Of a DNA stretch of 64,000 nt, positions 12,357 through 20,225 are shown one piece after another. Both the position numbers and the translations under genes were made by a program. Within the stretch, counting starts at the first letter, position 1; each line of letters begins with the position of its first letter. Source of the DNA: a virus. The notes beneath the pieces were generated by a model that did not search any database, was not told where the DNA came from, and saw nothing but the letters and a program-made list of their open reading frames with translations. The stretch lies in the IMG/VR virus record IMGVR_UViG_3300033144_003384, positions 19,757 through 83,756 of that record. One strand, 5' to 3'.

Positions 12357-12469
12357 GGTTGGTATGTGATGATGTGGCAGGGTTGTTTGATCCAGTTGTT
12401 GCCGTTGCACATGATGGTGCCTTGTGCTTGTTGGTGGTGGGTGTGGCACCAGGATATTGTAGGAGGCAT
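12353..12469 (-). CDS. Possible small protein, 38 aa
   Basis: Starts MPPTISWCHTHHQQAQ and stops in an ATGA overlap with the next gene. Only GGA lies upstream, so the start is uncertain. It fills the gap between two operon genes. Confidence 0.45.
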   Translation of the reverse strand: MPPTISWCHTHHQQAQGTIMCNGNNWIKQPCHIITYQP

Positions 12470-12485
12470 ATGGGGTTCCGTTTGT

Positions 12486-13016
12486 TTAATCGCTAGTTGT
12501 TGATGGGCTTACAGGGTATGTCGCCACATCTGCTGCCAAAAGCTCATAATTGTCGTCGGCATCCTCCAGGTCACAGTCCCCACGATGACGATGATCGCCA
12601 CAGAACGCACGCACAGGGATGCCATAGTCGCGCACCATTTTGTGGCCCCGCTCGGAATGGGTTGTCCACTCCTGCTTGATGCGGTAAAGGACGGTGGGTT
12701 CGTTCATGCATCGCGGCTGAAAGCACAGGGTGATATCTCCAAACTTTTCAACTAAACCGAAATATGGGCGATGGTTCTCAGCAATGAATTTGCCCAAAAT
12801 CGAGACAATGTCGAGGTCACGGTATTCTCTGACTGTTCGGTTGTTGGTGTTGTGGTTCAGAAATGTCTTGTTTGGGTTTCTTCGCACAACGGTGAGGATA
12901 CGTGTGTATCGCCATTCGTCGCCAGATAGCTCCGATTCTTTCCAACGTGGAAGCATTTCGTATTCCATGGATAGGATGCCGTCGTCTTCAGGTAGCGGCT
13001 TCAGGTAGTAGTTCAT
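12486..13016 (-). CDS. Hypothetical protein, 176 aa
   Basis: Starts MNYYLKPLPEDDGILS behind GGGAGGAAA. The C-terminal half has CFQPRC and a CGDHRHRGDC cluster that may bind metal. Family not recognised. Confidence 0.65.
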   Translation of the reverse strand: MNYYLKPLPEDDGILSMEYEMLPRWKESELSGDEWRYTRILTVVRRNPNKTFLNHNTNNRTVREYRDLDIVSILGKFIAENHRPYFGLVEKFGDITLCFQPRCMNEPTVLYRIKQEWTTHSERGHKMVRDYGIPVRAFCGDHRHRGDCDLEDADDNYELLAADVATYPVSPSTTSD

Positions 13017-13210
13017 GTGGTTTCCTCCCAATCTACAGTTCCTGGTGCAGACGTGATGGTGGCTATGTAGTGTGTTGAGCAGAAATGTCCTTTGGGGTCT
13101 TTTATGGGTGTGAATGCTCCTTCTTGGTCGCATTTGTCGCATTTGGGGGTTGGTGTTGCGTTGCTGGTGCCTGTTATGCGTTGGTAGGGGAAGGGTATTA
13201 TGTCTGGCAT
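13013..13210 (-). CDS. Zinc-ribbon-like protein, 65 aa
   Basis: Starts MPDIIPFPYQRITGTS; CDKC near residue 24 and a later C...H pair suggest a metal site. ATGA overlap with the next gene. Confidence 0.6.
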   Translation of the reverse strand: MPDIIPFPYQRITGTSNATPTPKCDKCDQEGAFTPIKDPKGHFCSTHYIATITSAPGTVDWEETT

Positions 13211-13215
13211 TGGCG

Positions 13216-13536
13216 TTATTGGCTTCGGGCCTCTTGCGCATCCTCTACGATGTGGTGATAGGCACCGTATTCGTAACCGAAGCAGTGGTTACAGAAATGA
13301 AACCAGGAGTAGTCGTCTTTCTTCTCTTCGGGGGCGTCGTTGATTGTGTCTAGCCATTCTTGGGCGTTTCGTGCGTCGTGGACGCTTTGCCATTCCGGGG
13401 ACGTTCCGTTGCATCGTGTCTTGTATCCGTCTTCTGTTGGCTTAATGCGGTGCAGCGTTTGTAAGCCCAGGAAATATCCGTGATAGGTCATGCCCCATAT
13501 GGGGGTTTCTGTGCCGTGAATGGTTAGTTCCATCAT
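13216..13536 (-). CDS. Hypothetical protein, 106 aa
   Basis: Starts MMELTIHGTETPIWG; CNHC near residue 82 and several aromatic residues. Start is the first or second ATG. Family not recognised. Confidence 0.6.
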   Translation of the reverse strand: MMELTIHGTETPIWGMTYHGYFLGLQTLHRIKPTEDGYKTRCNGTSPEWQSVHDARNAQEWLDTINDAPEEKKDDYSWFHFCNHCFGYEYGAYHHIVEDAQEARSQ

Positions 13537-13712
13537 GGGTCAATTTTCCATTCTCTGTCAGGGAGGATCATTCCTGTCTGTCGATACATCTGGAGGTCCA
13601 TTCGTTGGATTGTGTTCCAGGGTGAAGTGGTGGAATACCATGTGGCTTGGACAGTAGCGGTTGAGCCCCGCCATGTTTGAGTGAGCGTTATTCGGGAAGG
13701 GTGACTCGGCAC
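13533..13712 (-). CDS. Possible small protein from a GTG start, 59 aa
   Basis: The frame ends in an ATGA overlap with 13216-13536 and reads well (QATWYSTTSPW, ILPDREWKIDP). No ATG covers the reading part; the best start is GTG 13712 inside the upstream gene. Trp-rich composition resembles genuine neighbours, so I include it tentatively. Confidence 0.4.
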   Translation of the reverse strand: MPSHPSRITLTQTWRGSTATVQATWYSTTSPWNTIQRMDLQMYRQTGMILPDREWKIDP

Positions 13713-13906
13713 GTGACGGCGTTCCCTTTGATTGTCGTGATTTCGAAACTGAGTCCTTCGAGAATGATGTCAGTCACGTTCGCTAACCCTTCGCGGTCGT
13801 CCTCATAATCCGGGCTTTCTTTATCAATTTCTGCAAGGTCGACAAGGACGTCGGTGATGTAGTCGTGGATTCGGAGACGGATAATGTCATTTGATACTGT
13901 TGCCAT
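13688..13906 (-). CDS. Hypothetical acidic protein, 72 aa
   Basis: Starts MATVSNDIIRLRIHDY; first gene of the long left operon. The frame opens at 13918 but that codon falls in the -10 box, so I use 13906. An amphipathic helix precedes a beta region. Family not recognised. Confidence 0.65.
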   Translation of the reverse strand: MATVSNDIIRLRIHDYITDVLVDLAEIDKESPDYEDDREGLANVTDIILEGLSFEITTIKGNAVTCRVTLPE

Positions 13907-13911
13907 AATGC

Positions 13912-13940
13912 TTGACATTGTAGCAGAAGTCGGGTACGGT
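13912..13940 (+). promoter_or_regulatory. Near-leaderless promoter for 13949
   Basis: TTGACA, 17 bp, TACGGT; ATG after 8 nt, no Shine-Dalgarno. Confidence 0.65.
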
Positions 13941-13945
13941 GTCTA
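13917..13945 (-). promoter_or_regulatory. Promoter for the 13906-11148 operon
   Basis: TAGACA, 17 bp, TACAAT; start codon about 10 nt after the -10 box. It overlaps the plus promoter at 13912-13940 almost completely, so the two should exclude each other. Confidence 0.6.
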
Positions 13946-13948
13946 CAT

Positions 13949-14470
13949 ATGGATTACGTACAGATAACCGGATGGCAAAACGAAGTTACCGGCAAAATTC
14001 ACGGAACCAAAGGTCCCCCCCATTCTACAATGGGATTATGCGGCAACGGCGGGTGGCTACTCGACGGTTTACGCAACAAAGACGTCGGGGACTTCTACGA
14101 CACACCCCAGACGCAACGGTGCGAAAAGTGCAACGAAGCAGCAAAGAAACTCAACCCGTTCAGGATTACCAGGAAATTGGTCGAAGCGTTCAAAGAAGAT
14201 GTCGCAAAGGAAGGGGCCACGGTGAGGGTGAATGTCGCCTTCAGGGACGTAAAGAATCTCCAAAAGTTTTACAGGACAGAGAAGTCGGTTGTGGTGTATA
14301 GAAAGCTGCCCGACAATCAGACAATGTCGTCCGACCATGGGCACAGCTATCCGGCGACCATCTATCAGTGGGTGAGGGAAGACTGGAAAGGGAAGGTCAA
14401 CACCTTGCATTCGTGGTCTGGGAGTCCCGAGAATGTGTGGGTTGATCGTCGTGGGGATATTGATGATTGA
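13949..14470 (+). CDS. Hypothetical protein, 173 aa, with CxxC
   Basis: Starts MDYVQITGWQNEVTGK. CEKC near residue 58 may bind zinc. First gene of a six-gene train linked by 8-11 nt overlaps. Family not recognised. Confidence 0.7.
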   Translation: MDYVQITGWQNEVTGKIHGTKGPPHSTMGLCGNGGWLLDGLRNKDVGDFYDTPQTQRCEKCNEAAKKLNPFRITRKLVEAFKEDVAKEGATVRVNVAFRDVKNLQKFYRTEKSVVVYRKLPDNQTMSSDHGHSYPATIYQWVREDWKGKVNTLHSWSGSPENVWVDRRGDIDD

Positions 14471-14675
14471 CTACGAAGCCATGAAAGAAGTGCTTGCCAT
14501 TCCTGATGAATCTGGAGCATTCTTCAAGTGGCACAGTACCGAACAACTAGAAGATGCGCTGTATGTTGGGCTGCCCGACGGGCCGTTGTACCGACGCAAG
14601 TGTGGGTTCGGACATGACGAGGATTGTCACCCGTTCTATGTGCAGGTGTGGCCGGAGGTAGGCAACGATGATTGA
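14463..14675 (+). CDS. Hypothetical protein, MIDYEA family copy 1
   Basis: 70 aa starting MIDYEAMKEVLAIP and ending near YVQVWPE, like the next gene. Contains a C...H...DC cluster. Start at the ATGATTGA overlap. Confidence 0.65.
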   Translation: MIDYEAMKEVLAIPDESGAFFKWHSTEQLEDALYVGLPDGPLYRRKCGFGHDEDCHPFYVQVWPEVGNDD

Positions 14676-14940
14676 CTACGAAGCGGCGGCACTGATGATA
14701 CATCAGCTTCGCAATTTGGGATCACCACCGAAGCGACTACCGGACATTGATGCAGCGAAGCGCATAGTAGGTGCTGCGTTGGGTGACACCGTGCTGTACT
14801 GCTTAGAACAACACAAGACATATTGTGACGATTACGAGGGGGCAACCGAGTTTGGTTGTCGCGGGGGTCATGTTGAGCGCCGTTACGTTCAGGTGTGGCC
14901 GGAAGGGGATGGCGAATGGGTGAACCAAAAGTATGGGTAG
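14668..14940 (+). CDS. Hypothetical protein, MIDYEA family copy 2
   Basis: 90 aa starting MIDYEAAALMIHQLRN and ending YVQVWPEGDG. Same opening and closing motifs as the previous gene, indicating tandem duplication with divergence. Confidence 0.65.
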   Translation: MIDYEAAALMIHQLRNLGSPPKRLPDIDAAKRIVGAALGDTVLYCLEQHKTYCDDYEGATEFGCRGGHVERRYVQVWPEGDGEWVNQKYG

Positions 14941-15151
14941 GGGGCGCAGTTTGATGAAAACGGAGTACCGCCTTTGTGTCACCAGGGGAACTAGCAAGCG
15001 TCCAATGCGCTACGGGAAACGCGACAGGAACCACGCTGAAACCGATGCAGCGAAATACGCTACACCTTTGGAGCGTGGGCTAGCGGAGCGGGTTTGGATC
15101 GAATCGAGGCAGGTAAGTGAATGGAAAGAAGGGAACAACGATGACGGTTGA
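14933..15151 (+). CDS. Basic small protein, 72 aa
   Basis: Starts MGRGRSLMKTEYRLC in an ATGGGTAG overlap; a later ATG at 14954 is possible. Rich in Arg and Lys, perhaps nucleic-acid binding. Confidence 0.55.
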   Translation: MGRGRSLMKTEYRLCVTRGTSKRPMRYGKRDRNHAETDAAKYATPLERGLAERVWIESRQVSEWKEGNNDDG

Positions 15152-15350
15152 AGAACCGTGGGAGTGTGCTTGCGGAGAGACAGACATCACGAAGCACGAT
15201 CTTGGCATGGTGATTTCACACACGTTCGACATGTCGATGCAGGAAGGTCGGGATATGCTGGTTCGTATTCGTAATCGTGCTGGTGTCGAAACTGCCGATG
15301 AGGACAGGATATTTCCGGATGCTCTCACGAAGGAGAACACAGATGGGTGA
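15141..15350 (+). CDS. Hypothetical protein, 69 aa
   Basis: Starts MTVEEPWECACGETD; the CACG with nearby His may bind metal. Helical, ending in an acidic tail. Overlaps both neighbours. Confidence 0.6.
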   Translation: MTVEEPWECACGETDITKHDLGMVISHTFDMSMQEGRDMLVRIRNRAGVETADEDRIFPDALTKENTDG

Positions 15351-15609
15351 CCTGTATGAATTGCGATGGCATGACGGTCTCCTGCCTCGTCCCATTCAGC
15401 AGCAAATTGATGACGGCATTTGGGTACTTGTTGAGCTATGTGAACACGATCGGTCGAAAGGCCATTGGGTTACAATGATATGTCGTTGTAGTAATTGGCT
15501 CGGTAAAGCGTTTGGGCGGTGGGTTGATTCTGGGGAAGAATATGTGCCTGGCGAATGGGTGGAGTGTGATCATGTTTGGTGTGAGGGTGCAGAGTTGAGG
15601 AACGGGTAG
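15343..15609 (+). CDS. Hypothetical protein, 88 aa
   Basis: Starts MGDLYELRWHDGLLPR; C-terminal CDHVWC may be a metal site. Last gene of this train. Family not recognised. Confidence 0.6.
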   Translation: MGDLYELRWHDGLLPRPIQQQIDDGIWVLVELCEHDRSKGHWVTMICRCSNWLGKAFGRWVDSGEEYVPGEWVECDHVWCEGAELRNG

Positions 15610-15626
15610 ACCCCATAGAATAATGC

Positions 15627-15654
15627 TTGACATTCGGTAGGTTTCCTGTACGAT
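15627..15654 (+). promoter_or_regulatory. Leaderless promoter for 15661
   Basis: TTGACA, 16 bp, TACGAT; ATG exactly 6 nt after. Confidence 0.7.
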
Positions 15655-15660
15655 GTCAAT

Positions 15661-16155
15661 ATGACGTTAGATACTAAAATCATCATCTCCGGAGTAGACC
15701 TCGACCCCGAGTCTGTGTTCCTATACGCGGCAAGCCTTCTTGGGGCAGACGACAACTACCAATACGATATTGACCCCGAAACGTGGATGACGAGTGGCTA
15801 CTACGCGTCCGTCATCTCCGCAAAGCCAGGACAGGGACTCCCCGCATGGCTCATCGTATCCGTCGAACCTGCCGGACTCATCCGAATCTCATACGACACC
15901 GCATACGGTTACAAGATGGACAACGGGGCTGGGTGTGGCGACTTGCACGCATGGCTCATCGCCCAACTCGCCCTGAAATACGCACCCAATGCCACCATGC
16001 TGTGGCAAAACGAATTCAACGGCAACTGGCAAGAAATCATTTACGACTATTTACAAAACGAACAAGACTGGGAATGGTTCCTCGACAGTTTTGAAGGCTT
16101 CGGCAATCCTCGCAAAGGGGCCCTGGAATTTGGGAAACGACTGGAAGTAGCATGA
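15661..16155 (+). CDS. Hypothetical protein, 164 aa
   Basis: Starts MTLDTKIIISGVDLDP; acidic, rich in Tyr and Trp, ends with a helical EWFLDSFEGFG region. First gene of a six-gene overlapping operon. Family not recognised. Confidence 0.7.
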   Translation: MTLDTKIIISGVDLDPESVFLYAASLLGADDNYQYDIDPETWMTSGYYASVISAKPGQGLPAWLIVSVEPAGLIRISYDTAYGYKMDNGAGCGDLHAWLIAQLALKYAPNATMLWQNEFNGNWQEIIYDYLQNEQDWEWFLDSFEGFGNPRKGALEFGKRLEVA

Positions 16156-16745
16156 CTTTTTACGAACTATGCAGAAACGCAACAGACCTAGACCTGGAAC
16201 TGATCAAACAAGTCTGTTCAACTGGCGGACTAACCCCAATTACCTTGGAAGATATTGTTCTTGGCCCAATAGCAGGTTTGGTTGGTAGCGGGCTAACCGC
16301 CGACGACCTCGAAATAACCTACGACGAAGGGTACGACGCCGGAATTCTTGATGCCGCCTACGTAGGAAATGACATAGAAGTCGCCCTAGCTCCTTTGTTT
16401 AAACGGGTAAAGGACGGAAACTACATAGGGATAGGGACCGGACCCGGCTGGTGGCCACTGCTACTCAAGCTCGACTCGCGCCTAGCCATTACAGACCCCG
16501 ACTACACCATCGGGCAAGTCAAAGAGAAGTTCGGCACCCTACGGTTTTACACCGGGCCACTGACCGAAGCAGGTCGGGCCCTAGTTCAGGCAGCCGAAGC
16601 CGCAACAGCGACCACCTGTGAAGAATGCGGCAAACCAGGCACGCTAGACGCTAGCGATTACTGGATGAAAACGCTGTGCGAAGCACATCAGCAATTGCGG
16701 GCGGAGAAGCGGAATGCGCAGCGGGCGGAAGAAGCTAATGACTGA
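16152..16745 (+). CDS. Phage-common protein with C-terminal zinc finger
   Basis: 197 aa. The GWWPLL...LDSRL and QVKEKFGTLRFYTG segments followed by CEECGKPG...LCEAH are a combination I associate with many phage hypothetical proteins. The last part is a probable zinc finger. ATGA overlap with the upstream gene. Role unknown. Confidence 0.7.
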   Translation: MTFYELCRNATDLDLELIKQVCSTGGLTPITLEDIVLGPIAGLVGSGLTADDLEITYDEGYDAGILDAAYVGNDIEVALAPLFKRVKDGNYIGIGTGPGWWPLLLKLDSRLAITDPDYTIGQVKEKFGTLRFYTGPLTEAGRALVQAAEAATATTCEECGKPGTLDASDYWMKTLCEAHQQLRAEKRNAQRAEEAND

Positions 16746-16956
16746 CAGGCTCACAAAAAGGCAAGCACAAATCGTTGGTGCCTTCACCGGAATTGTTGCC
16801 GGTCCCTTCCCGGAACTCCACGAATACATTCAAGAGATTCTGGGTCGACCAGTATTTACAATTGAGCTAGGAAACGAAGAGATGGCAGACAGAATCAGTG
16901 CCGCAGCGAAGGAAGATTTCCTCAATCTCGTAAGAACCGTAGACGACGATGGGTAG
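16738..16956 (+). CDS. Hypothetical protein, 72 aa
   Basis: Starts MTDRLTKRQAQIVGAF; helical, with a central FPELHEYIQEIL. Overlaps its neighbours by 8 nt each. Family not recognised. Confidence 0.65.
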   Translation: MTDRLTKRQAQIVGAFTGIVAGPFPELHEYIQEILGRPVFTIELGNEEMADRISAAAKEDFLNLVRTVDDDG

Positions 16957-17521
16957 GGAAATCAGGCGAGTGCCGATCGGGTGGGAACACCCCAAAGAGA
17001 ACAATTACAACCCGTACACCGACACCGTCACGTCTGATTACGTCGCCCTGTACGACGGGTCATTCGAGGCCGAAGCTCAAGAATGGCTTGACGGGTGTGT
17101 TGAGTGGGTGGCCGGGAAGCACAAAGATTTCGCTGAAGATTCTTGGGCTCGCGGATATCATGCGAAGAAGTTCGAAGAGACGGGCGACGAATATCATCTG
17201 CCGGAGAATTTTCTTGCCAAAACATACGTACGGTTTTGTGAGTTTCGTGGCAATTTCCCCAATCCCGACGATTACCGACCGGACTGGCCCGAAAGGGACA
17301 TGGTGGCATACCAAATTTACGAGACGGTGTCTGAGGGGACTCCAGTGTCTCCCGTATTCCTAACGCACGCCGAAATGAAACGGTGGCTGTTCAGTCAGGG
17401 GCATTCGGAAGTTGCTGTATCGAAATTCATCGAATATGGGTCAGCGCCGTCGATGATCATGTTCGGCGGCCCAGGTGGCGTATCGTTGAAGTCAAACATC
17501 GACGCATTGGAAGACTTGTGA
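16949..17521 (+). CDS. Hypothetical phage protein, 190 aa
   Basis: Starts MGREIRRVPIGWEHPK. The N-terminal RRVPxxWEHP motif recurs in many actinophage proteins of unknown function. C-terminal region is helical (HAEMKRWLFSQGHS). Overlaps the next gene by GTGA. Confidence 0.7.
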   Translation: MGREIRRVPIGWEHPKENNYNPYTDTVTSDYVALYDGSFEAEAQEWLDGCVEWVAGKHKDFAEDSWARGYHAKKFEETGDEYHLPENFLAKTYVRFCEFRGNFPNPDDYRPDWPERDMVAYQIYETVSEGTPVSPVFLTHAEMKRWLFSQGHSEVAVSKFIEYGSAPSMIMFGGPGGVSLKSNIDALEDL

Positions 17522-17742
17522 CGAAGAGATGTCATGTCAAGATTCCTGACGGCGGGCGTGGTAGATACAAGACGTTCATAGGTAAGTCGTGTCGGAACAG
17601 GGCGTGGCGTAACGGTTATTGCAAAACTTGTTACGAACATCACGTATCTCAAGTGCTTGCTGACTATGAAGAGATGTATGACGCATTTAAATATGCTTTG
17701 GAGAACGATATTGAGCCATTTAAATTGAAGTGGGAAACATGA
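17518..17742 (+). CDS. Small zinc-finger-like protein, 74 aa
   Basis: GTG start in a GTGA overlap. RCHVKI...SCRNRAWRNGYCKTCYEHH has a Cys/His arrangement suited to one zinc ion and is rich in Arg and Lys. Confidence 0.6.
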   Translation: MTKRCHVKIPDGGRGRYKTFIGKSCRNRAWRNGYCKTCYEHHVSQVLADYEEMYDAFKYALENDIEPFKLKWET

Positions 17743-17879
17743 AGAAGCCGAAACCAGAGCACACGATCCAGCACACCATCACCACGCCAAGGGGCGAGTT
17801 CAACATTCCGTTGGAGTTTCAGCTTTGGAAGGACGGCACGGTGACCTGGAAACGCAAGCCGGTCAAATTGACTAGCTGA
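17739..17879 (+). CDS. Small basic protein, 46 aa
   Basis: Starts MKKPKPEHTIQHTITT in an ATGA overlap. Beta-rich with a basic end (TWKRKPVKL). Last gene of this operon. Confidence 0.6.
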   Translation: MKKPKPEHTIQHTITTPRGEFNIPLEFQLWKDGTVTWKRKPVKLTS

Positions 17880-17899
17880 CGTTTCTGTATTCCTAACAC

Positions 17900-17928
17900 T
17901 TGACAAACCTATGTGAATATGGAATACT
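17900..17928 (+). promoter_or_regulatory. Leaderless promoter for 17935
   Basis: TTGACA, 17 bp, AATACT; ATG 6 nt after. Confidence 0.75.
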
Positions 17929-17934
17929 GAAACC

Positions 17935-18339
17935 ATGCCCGTGAACCGATACAAGAAACTCCAAGTCGTCGTGAGCGCCATCGAATGGCTAGGCGACGAT
18001 AAAGTCAACCACGAAGAGACCATGAAGTTTTGTGAAGGCAACGCACGCCTCAAGGGAGACTTCCTCATCATCGACACACTGGAAGGCGGAATGCAAGCCT
18101 CCTGGGGCGACTTTATCGTCAAAGGAATTGAGGGAGAGTTCTATCCCGTCAAGCCGAGCATCTTCTGGAAAACATACCGAGAGCTTGGCGATGCCTGCGA
18201 AGAGGGCGTCGTCTATCTCGACGCAGAATCCTATGACGCCCTAATGGCTGACCTTGATGTGCCACCCCAAGAGTTACCCGGACTCAAAAGACTGTTCGAA
18301 GCCGACGTGTTCTCGGACGAAACAACACAGGGAAGCTAA
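17935..18339 (+). CDS. PGDYG-like phage protein, 134 aa
   Basis: Starts MPVNRYKKLQVVVSAI. The central ASWGDFIVKGIEGEFYPVKP matches the pattern of the phage PGDYG domain, with the usual EGEFYPxKP core. Function unknown. First gene of a ten-gene plus-strand operon. Confidence 0.7.
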   Translation: MPVNRYKKLQVVVSAIEWLGDDKVNHEETMKFCEGNARLKGDFLIIDTLEGGMQASWGDFIVKGIEGEFYPVKPSIFWKTYRELGDACEEGVVYLDAESYDALMADLDVPPQELPGLKRLFEADVFSDETTQGS

Positions 18340-18653
18340 TGGGACATGATAGGCCATCTAAGCGGTACAACTATCAAGGCACATTCATCACTGGCGGAAC
18401 ACGGCGTTACAACTATGTGTGCTTCGACTGTCGCTACACGTCACGGGAAGGATCAAATTGCCCAACTTGCGGCAACAGACTTTGGTTTGCCAGAGACAGA
18501 TGGCGAGTACCGCCCAAAAAGGACAATAAGGCTTGGACCGAATACAAAAGACAAACCATCGCCATCAGAGACAACTGGAACGATAGGTACACACCGGAGG
18601 GGCACGCCCTGTGGCGAGGCCGTCGACTATTAGCGAAATGGAAACGGAAATGA
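18339..18653 (+). CDS. Basic zinc-ribbon protein, 104 aa
   Basis: CFDC...CPTCG near residues 28-50 form a zinc ribbon; the rest is rich in Arg/Lys/Trp. TAATG overlap with the previous stop. Possible nucleic-acid binding protein. Confidence 0.65.
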   Translation: MGHDRPSKRYNYQGTFITGGTRRYNYVCFDCRYTSREGSNCPTCGNRLWFARDRWRVPPKKDNKAWTEYKRQTIAIRDNWNDRYTPEGHALWRGRRLLAKWKRK

Positions 18654-18817
18654 CTATTACGGAAGCACCAGTTACATGGAAAGAACTTGCTGCACTCGGA
18701 GGCGACTTCACCCAATTCGTCCAGTGGATAGTTCAAACCCACGGGCCGCTCCCTGACGGCAACATCCAGCAAGCCGACTACGAACGATACAAACAACTCT
18801 ACGAGGCAAAAACATGA
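18650..18817 (+). CDS. Hypothetical protein, 55 aa
   Basis: Starts MTITEAPVTWKELAAL; ATGA overlap on both sides. Acidic, helical. Confidence 0.6.
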   Translation: MTITEAPVTWKELAALGGDFTQFVQWIVQTHGPLPDGNIQQADYERYKQLYEAKT

Positions 18818-19083
18818 CTTGGCCATCAGAAAAATTTGTTGCCAACTTCGAAATTGGCGACCACGTTGGAGACCTTCCCACCATGAGAGCTGTCGTTGCC
18901 GCAATGGAATCTGCCGAAACTATGCAGAAAAACATGATGGAAGCTGCCGGAGACACTCACGCCGAAAATCTGTGGCTGGGAGCAATCCCCATCCTTTACG
19001 ACGTAGAGGTTATGGGGTACATTGTGTTTGAGGACTTCGGGTCCACGTATTATAAGGCCAAAGAGAAGGAGGGAAAATCGTGA
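18814..19083 (+). CDS. Hypothetical protein, 89 aa
   Basis: Starts MTWPSEKFVANFEIGD; a helix rich in Met (AMESAETMQKNMMEA) then beta strands. ATGA and GTGA overlaps. Confidence 0.6.
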   Translation: MTWPSEKFVANFEIGDHVGDLPTMRAVVAAMESAETMQKNMMEAAGDTHAENLWLGAIPILYDVEVMGYIVFEDFGSTYYKAKEKEGKS

Positions 19084-19502
19084 ACATAAAGGACACGACA
19101 TGGGGTGGCAACATCATTCAAGACAACTGGATACAAGGAGACCAAGTGGGACTTAACAACCTGTCATTTGCCGTAGGGACGGTCAAAAGGGTCGTCGTAG
19201 AGAACAAAGAGAAACACGCCGCCGAATTCCATGCCGCGTATGTGGGTTGGGTAGAGACGTGTAGACAATCAGCCACGACCATGATGGAACGTTTCGATGC
19301 TAGTGCTGAACCAGACGAGATGTTCCGTTTCCCTACCGCACCCGTTTCCCATGAAGACGACTACAGCCGCGTAGTCGACATGCTCGAATACACGACGGAC
19401 AGCACCGTAGCGTTGACAGAGTCCGAGTTCGAACAATACATGCGCGACCAATGGTCGTGGTCCGCAGGACATCAGGCTTCGTTCATGGCTTACACGCAGT
19501 AA
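19080..19502 (+). CDS. Hypothetical protein, 140 aa
   Basis: GTG start in a GTGA overlap; begins MNIKDTTWGGNIIQDN. The INKD...GNxIQGDQVG opening resembles pentapeptide or beta-helix initiation, but is followed by helical sequence. Family not recognised. Confidence 0.6.
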   Translation: MNIKDTTWGGNIIQDNWIQGDQVGLNNLSFAVGTVKRVVVENKEKHAAEFHAAYVGWVETCRQSATTMMERFDASAEPDEMFRFPTAPVSHEDDYSRVVDMLEYTTDSTVALTESEFEQYMRDQWSWSAGHQASFMAYTQ

Positions 19503-19591
19503 TGAAAGAGTTCAACTGGGTAGCAGCTTGCGGGTTTGCTTTCTGGACATTGCTGGTGTTTCTCCTGGGCTACATGGTTGGCATGTCGTGA
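19502..19591 (+). CDS. Single-span membrane peptide, 29 aa
   Basis: MKEFNWVAACGFAFWTLL then a further hydrophobic stretch: one membrane helix. TAATG overlap upstream and GTGA overlap downstream support translation. Confidence 0.55.
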   Translation: MKEFNWVAACGFAFWTLLVFLLGYMVGMS

Positions 19592-19740
19592 GCCACAAGC
19601 ACCACTTCAAGTGGAGTGTTAATCTGGACGGCTGGCTTTGTCTGTGCGGCAGTTTGTATCAGCGGAGCGAGCGGTTCAGTGGCGTGTGGATCGAGACGAT
19701 GCAGTTCGACGAGAACTTTGTTGGGTCAGACGATGAGTAG
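19588..19740 (+). CDS. Small protein, 50 aa
   Basis: GTG start in a GTGA overlap; begins VSHKHHFKWSVNLDGW. CLCG may bind metal; ends acidic. Confidence 0.55.
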   Translation: MSHKHHFKWSVNLDGWLCLCGSLYQRSERFSGVWIETMQFDENFVGSDDE

Positions 19741-19897
19741 GACTCGACGCAGGAAAATGTGGTACAAGGGGCCGGGCTTTGAGTTTTGGTCCAGGCGTCC
19801 GTACTTCGGGGAAGGCAAAGAGGGGAAGCGGGGGACTCATCGTCAGGAGCGTCACGTTGAGGCAAAGAAGGAAATTAAGGATCAATTGAATGAGTGA
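19733..19897 (+). CDS. Basic small protein, 54 aa
   Basis: Starts MSRTRRRKMWYKGPGF in an 8-nt overlap; strongly basic, perhaps RNA or DNA binding. Confidence 0.6.
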   Translation: MSRTRRRKMWYKGPGFEFWSRRPYFGEGKEGKRGTHRQERHVEAKKEIKDQLNE

Positions 19898-20075
19898 CTG
19901 CAACATGTTTCCGATACCGCCGCCGCCAACAGATTCGGGGAAATTCTGGTTGGTGATTGGGGTGTCTGTTACGTTGTTCATCATAAGCATATACGCCATT
20001 ATCTCATATTTCGGTGGCTCTACTTCGGTAGTCCTTGACTGCGTCATCGTTGATAGCATCCAATATTGCCGATGA
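19890..20075 (+). CDS. Membrane protein, 61 aa
   Basis: Starts MSDCNMFPIPPPPTDS; one hydrophobic helix (FWLVIGVSVTLFIISIYAII) followed by a Cys-containing tail. Overlaps neighbours. Confidence 0.6.
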   Translation: MSDCNMFPIPPPPTDSGKFWLVIGVSVTLFIISIYAIISYFGGSTSVVLDCVIVDSIQYCR

Positions 20076-20161
20076 ACAACCGAGTATTCTGGCTCATCTG
20101 CTTCGCCGTTGTCTTGGGCCTTGTCCTTCTCTACTTCGTGCAAGTCTTATCACCCTACTGA
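20072..20161 (+). CDS. Single-span membrane peptide, 29 aa
   Basis: MNNRVFWLICFAVVLGLV then a short tail; one membrane helix. ATGA overlap with the previous gene; ends just before a new promoter. Confidence 0.55.
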   Translation: MNNRVFWLICFAVVLGLVLLYFVQVLSPY

Positions 20162-20162
20162 T

Positions 20163-20191
20163 TTGACACCGCCATCTTCTTGGCGTACACT
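20163..20191 (+). promoter_or_regulatory. Promoter for the replication operon
   Basis: TTGACA, 17 bp, TACACT; leadered, with GAAAGGAG before the ATG at 20226. Confidence 0.8.
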
Positions 20192-20225
20192 CCCTACGTC
20201 GGCTAGCGCCACGAAAGGAGCGCCC

